Source: an uncultured Bacilli bacterium
GTDB lineage: Bacteria > Bacillota_I > Bacilli_A > RF39 > UBA660
NCBI GenBank assembly: GCA_910579535.1
Contig: CAJTUR010000002.1
Coordinates: 6,052-70,051, forward strand
Reading direction: 5' to 3'
Length of the DNA: 64,000 bases
The first letter of the stretch is position 1. Each line of letters opens with the position of its first letter. Position numbers and translations under genes: made by a program. Positions 8,226 through 16,761 of the stretch are shown here, piece by piece. The notes below the pieces were generated by a model. That model ran no database searches. It was not told the origin of the DNA and was given only the letters and a program-made list of their open reading frames with translations.

Positions 8226-9443
8226 TTATACCTCTATTTCTTCTTCGTCTTTGATTAAATAAACATTCTCTAAGATTTGTTGTAGTTCTTTGGCATTTGT
8301 CGTGTGTATGGGAATGACTTCTTTGGCTTTAAGTTTATTTAATAAAGCGATGGTTTCAATACTAGCATGACCTGATGTATGTAAGTTTATTTTATCATAA
8401 ATTTCATAATTTTTTATTTTTTCTAAGAACTCTTTCATTTCTTCTTTTTCTTGGTACCCTTCCCACATGGAGTATAGAAGAACCGCATTCGTAATTTTCT
8501 TTTTGGCGTAGAGTTTTTCTATGTCTTCTAACATGGAAGTTTTTACAAGTAGTGTATATTTTTTGTTTTCATAGGCTTCCTTTTTGCTGTATTTTTTAAA
8601 GGGTTCGATGTACATTTTTTTAAATTCTTTCTGTTTCTTTTTATATTTTGTCGGAATCCAAACGTAAACATTAGAAAAATTTTGAGGATTGGGAATTTTG
8701 TTGTTTTGTAGATGAGTAGCGATATTCGCGGTGAATAAGTCTTCGATAAAGTTTTTGTTCGTTTTTCGACTTGCTTTATAAATGGTTGTGATACGGTCGA
8801 TATTGGTAGACGCCTGTAAAATAAACACTTGGTCATATTTTTTAAATATTTCAGTCGCTTCTAGGGTTAGTTCTTCTTCGGTTTTACTTTTTTCATTCTT
8901 TCTTCCTAAGGTTGTTCCTTCTGTTATGATTAGGTCAACAGTTCCTATTTCTTTGATTGCTTTTAAAAAAAGAGTGCCTTTTCTTCCATGATTTCGGAAG
9001 TCCCCCGTGTGCAAGATTCGTTTGTTTTCAGCTTCGATTAAAAACATAGCTGCATTATAGGAAGAGTGATCGACTAAAAATGGAGTGATCGTGATGTCTT
9101 TAATGGTTATGGGTTTATGAAAGTTAAAGTGTAAGGTTTGTTTTTTGGGGTATTTTTTAGAGGTGAATTCATTTAATAGATGATAGATTTTTTCTGAAAT
9201 TTCTTCAACATAAATGGGAATATCTTCTAAGATATTGTGGATAAGTCCAATGTGATCACCATGGCTGTGGGTAATGAAGACGGCATCATAAGCGGGAGTT
9301 CCTTTGGTTAATCCTTCAATTTCAAAGTCCTTTTCTTCGTCAAGGTCACTTCCAAAATCGATGATAATTTTGGTGTTTTCCGTTTTGATTTCAGTGATAC
9401 AGCCTCCTATTTGGTCGGTTCCTTTCCAAATTTTCACTTTCAT
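8226..9443 (-). CDS. Beta-CASP metallo-beta-lactamase-fold nuclease (RNase J-like)
   Basis: 405 residues. The metal-binding HSHGDH motif sits in the first 75 residues, followed by a later metal histidine in LVDHSSY and the aspartate of HTGDFR. The beta-CASP half has ITEGTTLGR and QASTNIDR and ends with HTSGHAS and IPIHT. It is shorter than RNase J, lacking that enzyme's C-terminal domain. The metal ligands look intact, so of all the proteins in this operon it is the best candidate for an active enzyme, cutting RNA or DNA. Its ATG overlaps the stop of the PolC-like gene by four bases. Confidence 0.85.
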   Translation of the reverse strand: MKVKIWKGTDQIGGCITEIKTENTKIIIDFGSDLDEEKDFEIEGLTKGTPAYDAVFITHSHGDHIGLIHNILEDIPIYVEEISEKIYHLLNEFTSKKYPKKQTLHFNFHKPITIKDITITPFLVDHSSYNAAMFLIEAENKRILHTGDFRNHGRKGTLFLKAIKEIGTVDLIITEGTTLGRKNEKSKTEEELTLEATEIFKKYDQVFILQASTNIDRITTIYKASRKTNKNFIEDLFTANIATHLQNNKIPNPQNFSNVYVWIPTKYKKKQKEFKKMYIEPFKKYSKKEAYENKKYTLLVKTSMLEDIEKLYAKKKITNAVLLYSMWEGYQEKEEMKEFLEKIKNYEIYDKINLHTSGHASIETIALLNKLKAKEVIPIHTTNAKELQQILENVYLIKDEEEIEV

Positions 9444-11512
9444 AAAACATCTCCTATTTTACTTTCTAATAGTGTTTTCAATTTTAGTTGTTCTGTTAAT
9501 TTTGTTTCAGTTCTTAATGCTTGTTCTATTTCTTCCCTAGTTTTATGAGGATTTATTTCGTTTTGTTTAAAGTAAGTAGAATAAAAAATTTCAGGGTAAT
9601 CTATTTTTAGTTCGGCAAGTCTTAAAAACATTACGCTATAAGATAAGAGATGCCCTTTCGGGAAAAGGTACTTTATTTTGCCAATGGAGTCGATTAACCA
9701 TTCAGGCATCTTCTTTTCTTGCATTAATTTTTTATATTCTTCCCAATTCTCCTTTTTTAATCTTCCAAAACTGATGTCTTCCATTATTTTTAAGGCATCC
9801 TTTCTTTCAAATTGATAGTTTAATAAGGTTGCTAATAAGTCTTCTCTTGAAGAAATGGTGTCTTTTAACTCACAAATTTTCTTTTCAAGCAATTCTTGAG
9901 CGTTTTCATACCAAGTGTCTGTACCATGAAAAAGCCCATAGAGTTTTATTAAGTCTTCTTGAGAGTAAAGTTTTAAAGAGGGATTCTTTTTTTCTATAAA
10001 GTCTAATAAAAATTCATGAAAGCCTAGTATTCCAAATGGATAAGTAATTTCTTCTTTAGTTATTTTTAATACTTTGGGACTATTAAATAAAGAAATGGTA
10101 CGATTGTCGATGACTAATTCGTGAATGTCTTCTTGAATTTGGTTTTGAATTTCTTCTAATAAGGTTAGTAACGAGTGTTCTAGGATGCCAAAACTGGTGA
10201 TTTTTAAGTTTTCTGTTGGAATTTGAATGATTTTTTTATTTCCTATTATTTTAAAGGGAAGAAAAGATTGGTCATTTTCTTTTGGGAAGATGTAGTTTCG
10301 GCCCGCATGGATTCCTTCGGTCATTTTTACTCCAACGATTTTTAAGGCTAAGGCTTCTTTTTCTTCATTTTTTAATGTGAGGTTAAATTTTAGGCAATAG
10401 TCTTCAACTTTTTTTAAGGCTTCTTGTGGAGAATAAACTTTTTCAGTTCTTAAATAATAAATGTTGTAGTTTTCTTCTAAGGTGTTTAGGATTTCTTCTC
10501 TTTCATAAGCAAAGTTTATATTGATATCTGGCTTTTTATCAAAGTGACTTCCATAAAATATTTCAGGGGCTAAGTTTTTTTCTATGGGATTAAATTCGGT
10601 GATGTTTAATAAGTAGGCAATAAATGAGGAAGCGACTGCTCCTCTTGAAGAGGATAACTCACTTTTTGCACCTTGCATAATTTCTGCCCATATGAGATAA
10701 ATGCTTGCGTTATGCTGGGCGAAAATACTTTTTAGTTCGAGCTTTATTCTTTCTAGGACTTCCAAAGGAATATTTTTACCATATTTTTCTTGAACTTTTT
10801 TTTCTATTAAGGTTTTTAATTTTTCCTCTGCTTTCTCTATCTGTGGTTCTTTAGGTTCTTCAAGAGTTATTTTTTCTATCTGATTTATTAATGTCTTTTG
10901 GTTTTCAATAAAAATTTCATGTTTGATTGGTTCATCAAGATAAGAAAATTCTTCCCAAAGTTCTTCTTTTGTTTTTAAGTGAAAGTCTTTTAAATGTTCC
11001 ATTTTTTGGTTCATTAGAATGGCCCAGGCTAATTTGTCTTCTTTTTTTAGGTAACGGACTTCATTTAGGATTAAAACTTTTTTGTTTTGTTTTTTCGCGG
11101 AGTCGAGGATTTTTAAAACTTGTTCTTTCTTCGTTGTGCTAGGAATTCCAATATAATCATAATAAAAATCCAGTGCGTTTGGTACTTCTTGGATTAAGAT
11201 AGTGACGACGTTTGGGCATCCTTTTAAATTTTCGAGGGTTATTTCCTTTAATGAAAGTAGTTTAAATAATTCTTTTATCCCCTGGTTGTTTTTGGCAACG
11301 ACAATATAGGAAAGTGATTCTTTAGTGGTTATTTCCATGCCATACATGAAGTTTTTGTTTTGTTCTTTAGTTAATAAATTTACTTGATAAAAATCGGAGA
11401 TATCTTCTTTATTGGCTAAAATAAAGTTTTTTTCTGTTTCCATTAACTCTTTTATCTCTATTAAACTCTCTTTATTTGTTTTGGTGTGGACCCAATGAAG
11501 GATTTCATTCAT
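9440..11512 (-). CDS. PolC-family DNA polymerase III alpha paralogue, probably catalytically dead
   Basis: 690 residues that align with PolC from a degenerate PHP region (about 1-170) through the palm and fingers: WAEIMQGAK, SRGAVASSFIAYLLNITEFNP (289-309), and a C-terminal stretch with LFHGTDTWYENAQEL (527-541) and IKYLFPKGH (613-621). The PolC palm motif PDIDLNF reads PDININF here (328-334), so the second catalytic aspartate is asparagine. The third, in LDILGHD, aligns with FGILEHS (441-447), giving glycine. The exonuclease and OB domains are absent, and the PHP histidines look lost (VRYL for VHYL). A structural or regulatory role is inferred. It overlaps its neighbours by 8 and 4 bases. 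Confidence 0.85.
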   Translation of the reverse strand: MNEILHWVHTKTNKESLIEIKELMETEKNFILANKEDISDFYQVNLLTKEQNKNFMYGMEITTKESLSYIVVAKNNQGIKELFKLLSLKEITLENLKGCPNVVTILIQEVPNALDFYYDYIGIPSTTKKEQVLKILDSAKKQNKKVLILNEVRYLKKEDKLAWAILMNQKMEHLKDFHLKTKEELWEEFSYLDEPIKHEIFIENQKTLINQIEKITLEEPKEPQIEKAEEKLKTLIEKKVQEKYGKNIPLEVLERIKLELKSIFAQHNASIYLIWAEIMQGAKSELSSSRGAVASSFIAYLLNITEFNPIEKNLAPEIFYGSHFDKKPDININFAYEREEILNTLEENYNIYYLRTEKVYSPQEALKKVEDYCLKFNLTLKNEEKEALALKIVGVKMTEGIHAGRNYIFPKENDQSFLPFKIIGNKKIIQIPTENLKITSFGILEHSLLTLLEEIQNQIQEDIHELVIDNRTISLFNSPKVLKITKEEITYPFGILGFHEFLLDFIEKKNPSLKLYSQEDLIKLYGLFHGTDTWYENAQELLEKKICELKDTISSREDLLATLLNYQFERKDALKIMEDISFGRLKKENWEEYKKLMQEKKMPEWLIDSIGKIKYLFPKGHLLSYSVMFLRLAELKIDYPEIFYSTYFKQNEINPHKTREEIEQALRTETKLTEQLKLKTLLESKIGDVL

Positions 11513-12026
11513 AATATTTTTTTACCTCGCTTTCGTATAAAATTAAATCAATATTGATGTCGTGATTTTTTACAAAGTCCCTAATCATGTTTTTTAACAT
11601 GGGTCCTACTTCTTCATGCGTAAAGCCATATTCTCCTGTTCCAATACTTGGGAGTAAGATGTTTTTGTAGGATTTTACACCCAATTCATCCAATAGGTTT
11701 TGATAAGTTATTTTTAGAATTTCTAAAGGATTTTTATAGTCCCAAACACGAGGGCCTTGAACAAAAAGAATGTCCATATTTAAGTTAAATCCAGGAGTGA
11801 TTCGTATTTCTCCGACTTTCATTTCATTGGCGTTACTGTCATACGTGATATGATATTTTTCGCTTGTGTAGGCTTCTAGTACTTGGACGCCTGCTTTTTT
11901 AAATATGGCACCACTTACCCCCATCCCCATACGCATAGCGGGGTTGGTTGGGTTTACAATACAATCATGATTTTTTAAGATTTCATCAGTGGTGATGTCA
12001 CCGATTAAGATGTTCATTTTGCCCAT
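11505..12026 (-). CDS. Macro-domain protein (ADP-ribose binding or hydrolysis)
   Basis: 173 residues forming a single macro domain: IVNPTNPAM with the following GMGVSGAIF loop for ADP-ribose binding, and LLPSIGTGEYGF as the second phosphate-binding loop. Known members bind ADP-ribose or its derivatives and often remove ADP-ribose from proteins or nucleic acids. The start abuts the stop of the upstream DnaB-like gene (TAAATG) with AGGAG in front; a second ATG three codons in is an alternative. The end overlaps the PolC-like start by 8 bases. A macro domain inside a replisome-like operon hints at ADP-ribosylation of DNA or replication factors (inference). Confidence 0.88.
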   Translation of the reverse strand: MGKMNILIGDITTDEILKNHDCIVNPTNPAMRMGMGVSGAIFKKAGVQVLEAYTSEKYHITYDSNANEMKVGEIRITPGFNLNMDILFVQGPRVWDYKNPLEILKITYQNLLDELGVKSYKNILLPSIGTGEYGFTHEEVGPMLKNMIRDFVKNHDINIDLILYESEVKKYYE

Positions 12027-12629
12027 TTAGTCTATCTCCTCAATCGAAAAATTTTCTTTGTTATAGGTTATTTTTATTTCGTTTTCTATTTTTCCTATTT
12101 GATAATTTTTAGGAATTTGATAATTCTCTATATCTTTTTCATTCATAAATAAAATAACTTCACTTTGATTTTCTTTCGCATAGTTTTCGATTTGATTAAA
12201 AATGGTTTCTATGTCTTCTGGGGTGCTACTAATAAAATCATCAAAGTCATCGATTAGGATACAATCGTATTTTGAGTTATGTTCAAATATAAATTCTAAA
12301 TAAGTTTCGTCCGAAAATTTGTTTTTGCTCATGATTAAGTCGGATGAACGAATTTTTTCGATGGCATTTACAAATTTGGTGGGATTGATTTTTTCTTTAG
12401 TAGTGTGGCTAACGCCTAACGTTGGGTCTAAATAGGTTTCGATGATTTTATAGGATTCTCCTGATAATAAGGCAATGAGTTTACTTAAGTAAAAGTTTTT
12501 GGGAACATAAAATATTGGAAGAAAGACGGATTTGTTTTGATTTAGGGCATATTCGTTTAGAAGGTTGATAAAAAAAAGTATTCTTTCTTTGTTATTCATA
12601 CTCGTGATAATTGAAATTTTTGGGTTCAT
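12027..12629 (-). CDS. DnaB-like RecA-fold protein lacking Walker A
   Basis: 200 residues that follow the layout of the DnaB helicase C-terminal domain: an opening beta strand (ISIITS), a segment like the helicase's 'sLEM...L' region (SKLIALLSGESYKI, 49-62), a Walker-B-like strand YDCILIDDF (121-129) and a later strand EVILFMN. The place where GARPGMGKT should stand reads TSMNNKER (9-16), so ATP binding through a normal P-loop is not expected. It is a partner in the operon, overlapping the larger DnaB-like protein upstream by four bases. Assignment rests on fold pattern only. Confidence 0.6.
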   Translation of the reverse strand: MNPKISIITSMNNKERILFFINLLNEYALNQNKSVFLPIFYVPKNFYLSKLIALLSGESYKIIETYLDPTLGVSHTTKEKINPTKFVNAIEKIRSSDLIMSKNKFSDETYLEFIFEHNSKYDCILIDDFDDFISSTPEDIETIFNQIENYAKENQSEVILFMNEKDIENYQIPKNYQIGKIENEIKITYNKENFSIEEID

Positions 12630-13936
12630 GAGTTGCTCCTTTCAAAGGCAAAGATTCTTTCAGGATTTTGGTTGGATTCTTCAAAGATTAAGTCTACTTT
12701 TTCATCGTCTCTTTTTAAAGTGGTGATGATGTTTTGGGTAAATTTACTAAAGTTATGATAAAAGGGTAAATCTTCTTTAGGGTGACGTATTTGATAGGCA
12801 TTCAAGATGATGATTTTGGTGTTTTCATATTTGGCATATTGGTAAAGTTGTTCTACTATTTCTTCTCCCTCTTTCGAACAACGTTTTTGGAAAGTGATAA
12901 AGTCATTTATGATTAAGTAATCATAATGGTTTTCTAAGTTTAAAATCTCAGTTTCTAAGTCTATTTTCTTAAAAAGTTCAGTGTCTTCAAAGTTTTCATA
13001 AGTACAATTTAGCGAATTATTTTTTAGTTTTCCATCAAAGTCACAAATTCTTATTTGGGTGTTTTCTTTTAAAACTTGTTCTTTTAGGATGTTTAGAAGC
13101 GTTAGGGCCTCTTGGTTTTCTTCACTATATAATACACTGATTTTATTATTGGTGAAGCGGGTTTCAAATGTTTTTTCGATTCCATTTTCTTCAAATGTTA
13201 AAATTTCATTTGTCTTTGAATTGAGGCTTACTTTTTCGCCCGTGTCAAAATGATAAATCCCCTCTTTTGCATTATAGTCGATTACTTTTACGTTATGGTG
13301 CTTATAAAAGTTTAGGCTTCCATAGCCAGAAAGTCCTCCTTCTAAAAATAAAAATTGGGTATTGGTTTTACGGGCGTAGTTCTGAATGGTTTCTAAAACT
13401 TTTACTCTTGCTTCTTCATAGGGGATTTGGAGCTCTTGTTCTAATTTTTTTTGTTCATATCTTAAACAACTATTGATGTCTTTTAGTATAACTAAATCAT
13501 ATTTTGTATTTTTATAATGTTCATCAAAAATAAAGTAAAGGTTGCCATAGTCAGCATAGATGGATTCGTTTATTTGAAAGTGACTATTTTTGATGGTTTC
13601 TAAAGAGGCGAAAAAGGCTTCTTTGTTTGGTAAATCGTTTACGACTTGCCTTTCTTCTAGTCGTTGTTGATAACTAAATGGGGCTAAATAAGCGAGTGTT
13701 TTTTCTAGGTCAATGTTGGAAATTCGCGAAACGAGGTTGGCATGAAACCAGCTCGTGTCTTCAGGAATGTCATTCACTGAGGTTATGAGTAAGACTTTTT
13801 TGTTTTCTTTTATGGCTGTTTCATAAATGATGTTGGTTAGTAGTGGTGTTAAATCTATGGTAGACCCCCACTCTCTAGAAATCCATAAATTAATTTCTTG
13901 GGTTAATAATTTTTTTGCTATTTTTATTTGATTCAT
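12626..13936 (-). CDS. Tandem DnaB-like protein, two RecA-fold halves without Walker A
   Basis: 436 residues from the ATG at 13936, chosen because AAGGAAAGAGAG lies just before it; a longer frame reaches 13999 without a good ribosome site. Half one (about 1-205) has the Walker-B-like strand YDLVILKD (146-153) and the strand TQFLFLEGG, but GSTIDLTPLL sits where a P-loop should be. Half two (about 262-436) has YDYLIIND (338-345), then helices and NTKIIILNAYQIR, matching the DnaB order 'DYLQLM...VPVIALSQLSR', with no Walker A either. It opens the six-gene operon. A degenerate helicase-like scaffold is inferred. Confidence 0.6.
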   Translation of the reverse strand: MNQIKIAKKLLTQEINLWISREWGSTIDLTPLLTNIIYETAIKENKKVLLITSVNDIPEDTSWFHANLVSRISNIDLEKTLAYLAPFSYQQRLEERQVVNDLPNKEAFFASLETIKNSHFQINESIYADYGNLYFIFDEHYKNTKYDLVILKDINSCLRYEQKKLEQELQIPYEEARVKVLETIQNYARKTNTQFLFLEGGLSGYGSLNFYKHHNVKVIDYNAKEGIYHFDTGEKVSLNSKTNEILTFEENGIEKTFETRFTNNKISVLYSEENQEALTLLNILKEQVLKENTQIRICDFDGKLKNNSLNCTYENFEDTELFKKIDLETEILNLENHYDYLIINDFITFQKRCSKEGEEIVEQLYQYAKYENTKIIILNAYQIRHPKEDLPFYHNFSKFTQNIITTLKRDDEKVDLIFEESNQNPERIFAFERSNS

Positions 13937-13961
13937 ATACTCTCTTTCCTTTTCTACTTCC

Positions 13962-13967
13962 ATTATA
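13962..13967 (-). promoter_or_regulatory. -10 box of the six-gene operon
   Basis: A perfect TATAAT (minus strand, preceded by TG one base upstream) lies about 26 bases before the chosen start at 13936. No convincing -35 element is seen; the terminator of the upstream gene occupies that space. Confidence 0.5.
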
Positions 13968-13973
13968 ACACAG

Positions 13974-13997
13974 TAAAAAAGCCGTTTAGTAAACGAC
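13974..13997 (-). terminator. Terminator between the P-loop/HTH gene and the DnaB-like operon
   Basis: The palindrome CGTTTAGTAAACG (13983-13995) is followed on the minus strand by GC and six T. It separates the Nudix/P-loop gene pair from the six-gene operon, so the two are probably distinct transcripts. Confidence 0.6.
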
Positions 13998-14039
13998 ATT
14001 CTTTTTTATATTTATCTGTTTTAAACACTATTTTTTCGG

Positions 14040-15092
14040 CTATTTTGTAATTGCATTTATTTGGAACCATTCTTTCTTTTTAAAATCGTACCCGATATTT
14101 TGGTAAAGATTATTTAAGTCTTCTAAATCTCTTTCAATTTGGCGTTCCGATTGCAAAAAAACTGTTTTTAGTTCTTTAGTGGTGAAGGTTTCTTTTCCTT
14201 TTAAATATTTTTTTAGTTCTTCTAGTTTTTCTCTTCTTTGGGCACTTATTTTACGTGATTTATTTGTTAATAAGTTGTTAAGAAATAAACGGTACAGGGT
14301 TTCGTCTTCAAAGTAGTTTTCGTTGACAAAATAAAAAGGACTGTATTTTAAATGGTATTTGTTTTGTTTTTTTACGTCTTGAGTGATGATGTAAACATAG
14401 GTAAAGTTTTTAAAGAATGTTCGGTATTTTTTATCCAGTTCTATACTGTTTTTTGGTAATAAATCTTCTTTTATGATTGCTAGAAAGCCCTGTTTTCTTT
14501 TTAGTTCGTCTAGGATGTTGGCTTTTTTTATGTAGGGAAATTGACAAGCCAATTCATTTTCAATTCTGTCTTTAAATTCTTGTTGTCTTTTATCGGTGAA
14601 GTTTATGTTATCTAATTTCCCACAAAGATAAACGATTCGTTTTTCTTTTTTTAAATCGATGGCATGTGGTTTTACGTTTATTGTTTTTATTGGGGATTTT
14701 ACGGATTTAAGGGAGGTTTTTATTTTGTTTTGGGTATTTAAAATAGTATAAAAGGAAACTTGTTCGAGATAGGCTTTTATTTTTAATAAGTTTTCGTTTA
14801 AGTTTAAAAAGAGGATGAGATCACTTGAAATGATTTCTTCACTAAACATGGGGGTATCTGGTTTTATTTGGATGCTCTTTTTTACTTTTTCTTTTTCTTC
14901 GTCAGTGATATATCTAAGATCGATGTAGCCAAATTGGAGGGTGAGTTTTTGGTCATAAAGACTTGCAAAATCGTCGATTTTTAGTTCGTTCATTAATTCT
15001 TTTTTGCCACTAATTCTAGTTCCTAAAATCAAAATGCGTTTTTCAGGATTTTCTTTAATGATTTTTTTGATTTTCCTAATTTCTTCTTTCAT
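14040..15092 (-). CDS. Unknown protein with P-loop-like N-terminus and C-terminal winged helix
   Basis: 350 residues, family not recognised. The N-terminus has RILILGTRISGKKEL (about 19-33), a P-loop-like GxxxxGKK. A second beta-rich region starts near RIVYLCGKLDN (about 153). The C-terminus, about 300-345, reads FTTKELKTVFLQSERQIERDLEDLNNL, a helix-turn-helix like those of DeoR-type regulators. It could be an ATP- or nucleotide-sensing regulator of the operon just downstream (inference). The start overlaps the Nudix stop (ATGA) with GGGAG in front. Confidence 0.5.
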   Translation of the reverse strand: MKEEIRKIKKIIKENPEKRILILGTRISGKKELMNELKIDDFASLYDQKLTLQFGYIDLRYITDEEKEKVKKSIQIKPDTPMFSEEIISSDLILFLNLNENLLKIKAYLEQVSFYTILNTQNKIKTSLKSVKSPIKTINVKPHAIDLKKEKRIVYLCGKLDNINFTDKRQQEFKDRIENELACQFPYIKKANILDELKRKQGFLAIIKEDLLPKNSIELDKKYRTFFKNFTYVYIITQDVKKQNKYHLKYSPFYFVNENYFEDETLYRLFLNNLLTNKSRKISAQRREKLEELKKYLKGKETFTTKELKTVFLQSERQIERDLEDLNNLYQNIGYDFKKKEWFQINAITK

Positions 15093-15538
15093 TCTACTCC
15101 CTTTATTTTATTTAAGGCCTGCTGCGTCATTTCATCTCCAACACTTCCCCAATTCAAGTAATTATTTAACTCTTTTAAGGGAATCAAAATTCTTTGGTAG
15201 GTTTCATGTTCGGCGGGATCAGGTCTTTCTTCACCAATGGATTTAATAGTGGCTAACATTCTTACTTGGGCATAGGAATCCTTTGTATCACCATTGACTT
15301 CTTGGAAGCCTAAATAGGAAATATCGGAAATTATTATATTTACTTCTTCTAATACTTCACGTTTTAGGGTTTCTTCTAGCGTTTCATTTTTTTCAGGATG
15401 TCCGCCTGGAATACGATAATTCCCATTTTTTTCTTGATAAATCAGCACTTGCTTCTTCTCATTTAAGATAATGCCAGAGACTTGCGTAATTCTCATATTT
15501 TTGGGGACTTCTTCGGTATGGTAGTTATATTCAATCAT
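15089..15538 (-). CDS. Nudix hydrolase
   Basis: 149 residues. The Nudix box is present as GHPEKNETLEETLKREVLEEVN, with the key REVLEE. An internal strand and loop follow that typically set substrate choice. Nudix enzymes cleave nucleoside diphosphates linked to another moiety, including ADP-ribose. Given the macro-domain protein downstream, ADP-ribose or a modified nucleotide is a reasonable but unproven substrate. The start is set by GGAGGAAAAAA before the ATG. Confidence 0.88.
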   Translation of the reverse strand: MIEYNYHTEEVPKNMRITQVSGIILNEKKQVLIYQEKNGNYRIPGGHPEKNETLEETLKREVLEEVNIIISDISYLGFQEVNGDTKDSYAQVRMLATIKSIGEERPDPAEHETYQRILIPLKELNNYLNWGSVGDEMTQQALNKIKGVE

Positions 15539-15653
15539 TTTTTTCCTCCACTTTGATTTATTAATCGCTTTTCTTGAACTCCTATTTTTCTCTAATTTTT
15601 CAGGTTGGTATAACCATTTTTTAACTTCTACAATGACCTAAATATTTATGTTC

Positions 15654-16148
15654 TTATTTTTTTCTATCTGGGACATGCCAAACATCAATTTCTTCTTTTT
15701 GGGGAATTTCAAATATAGAGGAAACCTTTTTTAATAATCCTTCATCCACATAAAAACTGGAACCTCCATTACCTGCTAGAACTTTACTATTTCTTTCTTC
15801 TATATTTTCATACCAAGTTGTATCATCAATATCAATATAATGCATTTCTAATAAAATTTTATGTTCTTTGGCATACTCTTTAATTTCATTTCTATTTTCC
15901 TTTACCCAAAATCCCCAATCTAAAATTACAGTACATCCTGCATTAACAATTTCTACTGCTTTTTTTCTTAAATATAAATTCACTCTTCTAGCAAATTCAT
16001 CATAATCTTCCCCTTGTTTATTATTTGTTAAATCATAAGTTACTTCATCTGTAGATAAAATCACAGCATGTTCTTTTTCTTTTAATTGATTCGCATAATA
16101 AGTTTTGCCACAACCAATTTTTCCACATATACAAATTAATTTTGCCAT
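15654..16148 (-). CDS. Small P-loop kinase-like ATPase
   Basis: 164 residues. Walker A CGKIGCGKTY sits at about 8-17, with a DEVTYD segment and the strand VILDWGFW as in predicted nucleotide- or zeta-toxin-like kinases. A likely lid (IEERNSK) follows. The substrate is unknown. It is co-transcribed with the kinase-like gene directly upstream, 14 bases away. An AAAGGAG supports the start. Confidence 0.7.
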   Translation of the reverse strand: MAKLICICGKIGCGKTYYANQLKEKEHAVILSTDEVTYDLTNNKQGEDYDEFARRVNLYLRKKAVEIVNAGCTVILDWGFWVKENRNEIKEYAKEHKILLEMHYIDIDDTTWYENIEERNSKVLAGNGGSSFYVDEGLLKKVSSIFEIPQKEEIDVWHVPDRKK

Positions 16149-16162
16149 AAACCTAATCTCCT

Positions 16163-16747
16163 TTATTTCCTTAATCCATCACTTTGTACCCAAGAATAAA
16201 ATAAACTTTTATCTGGAACATTGTATTCGTAATCTAATTTTGAATTAAAACTATCTATTAAATCAATTGCCTCTTTCAATACTTCCTCTTTACTTTTGCC
16301 TACTATATCTAAGATAACTTCATTAGGCAATAGATCTCTATCCATAATTTTTTTTGTAGATATTTCTAATAATTCCAAGTCAATTAATCCATCGGAACCA
16401 CGAGCAATCATTTGTCTTTTATTTTGTTCATAATCACTTGAAATTAATTTTAAAGTAACAAAATTGGTACCTTTAAATATTTGTGGTATTTCCCTTGATC
16501 TAATGTCATTGAAATCAAGGGCTATAATATATTTTAGACCTTTATCATAAAAATATTTTAATAATAAAATAAAAGATTCCCACATTATTTCTTCTTCGAA
16601 TTTTCCTTCATCAACATTATCTGGTATGCCAAACTCTGGAATCATGTTTTGTTCAAAATAAACTCCATTATAATGTTTATACAATTCTTTTGCCAAAGTA
16701 GTCTTTCCAATACCACTAGGACCAATTATAAATATATAATCTTTCAT
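16163..16747 (-). CDS. P-loop kinase-like ATPase
   Basis: 194 residues with Walker A GPSGIGKTT at about 9-17 and a strand IIALDFND that may serve as Walker B. It belongs to the broad nucleoside/gluconate-kinase-like P-loop group; no closer family was recognised. It is the first gene of a pair with the second small kinase downstream. The start has a GGAGGAACGG Shine-Dalgarno. Confidence 0.65.
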   Translation of the reverse strand: MKDYIFIIGPSGIGKTTLAKELYKHYNGVYFEQNMIPEFGIPDNVDEGKFEEEIMWESFILLLKYFYDKGLKYIIALDFNDIRSREIPQIFKGTNFVTLKLISSDYEQNKRQMIARGSDGLIDLELLEISTKKIMDRDLLPNEVILDIVGKSKEEVLKEAIDLIDSFNSKLDYEYNVPDKSLFYSWVQSDGLRK

Positions 16748-16761
16748 TTCCGTTCCTCCAT

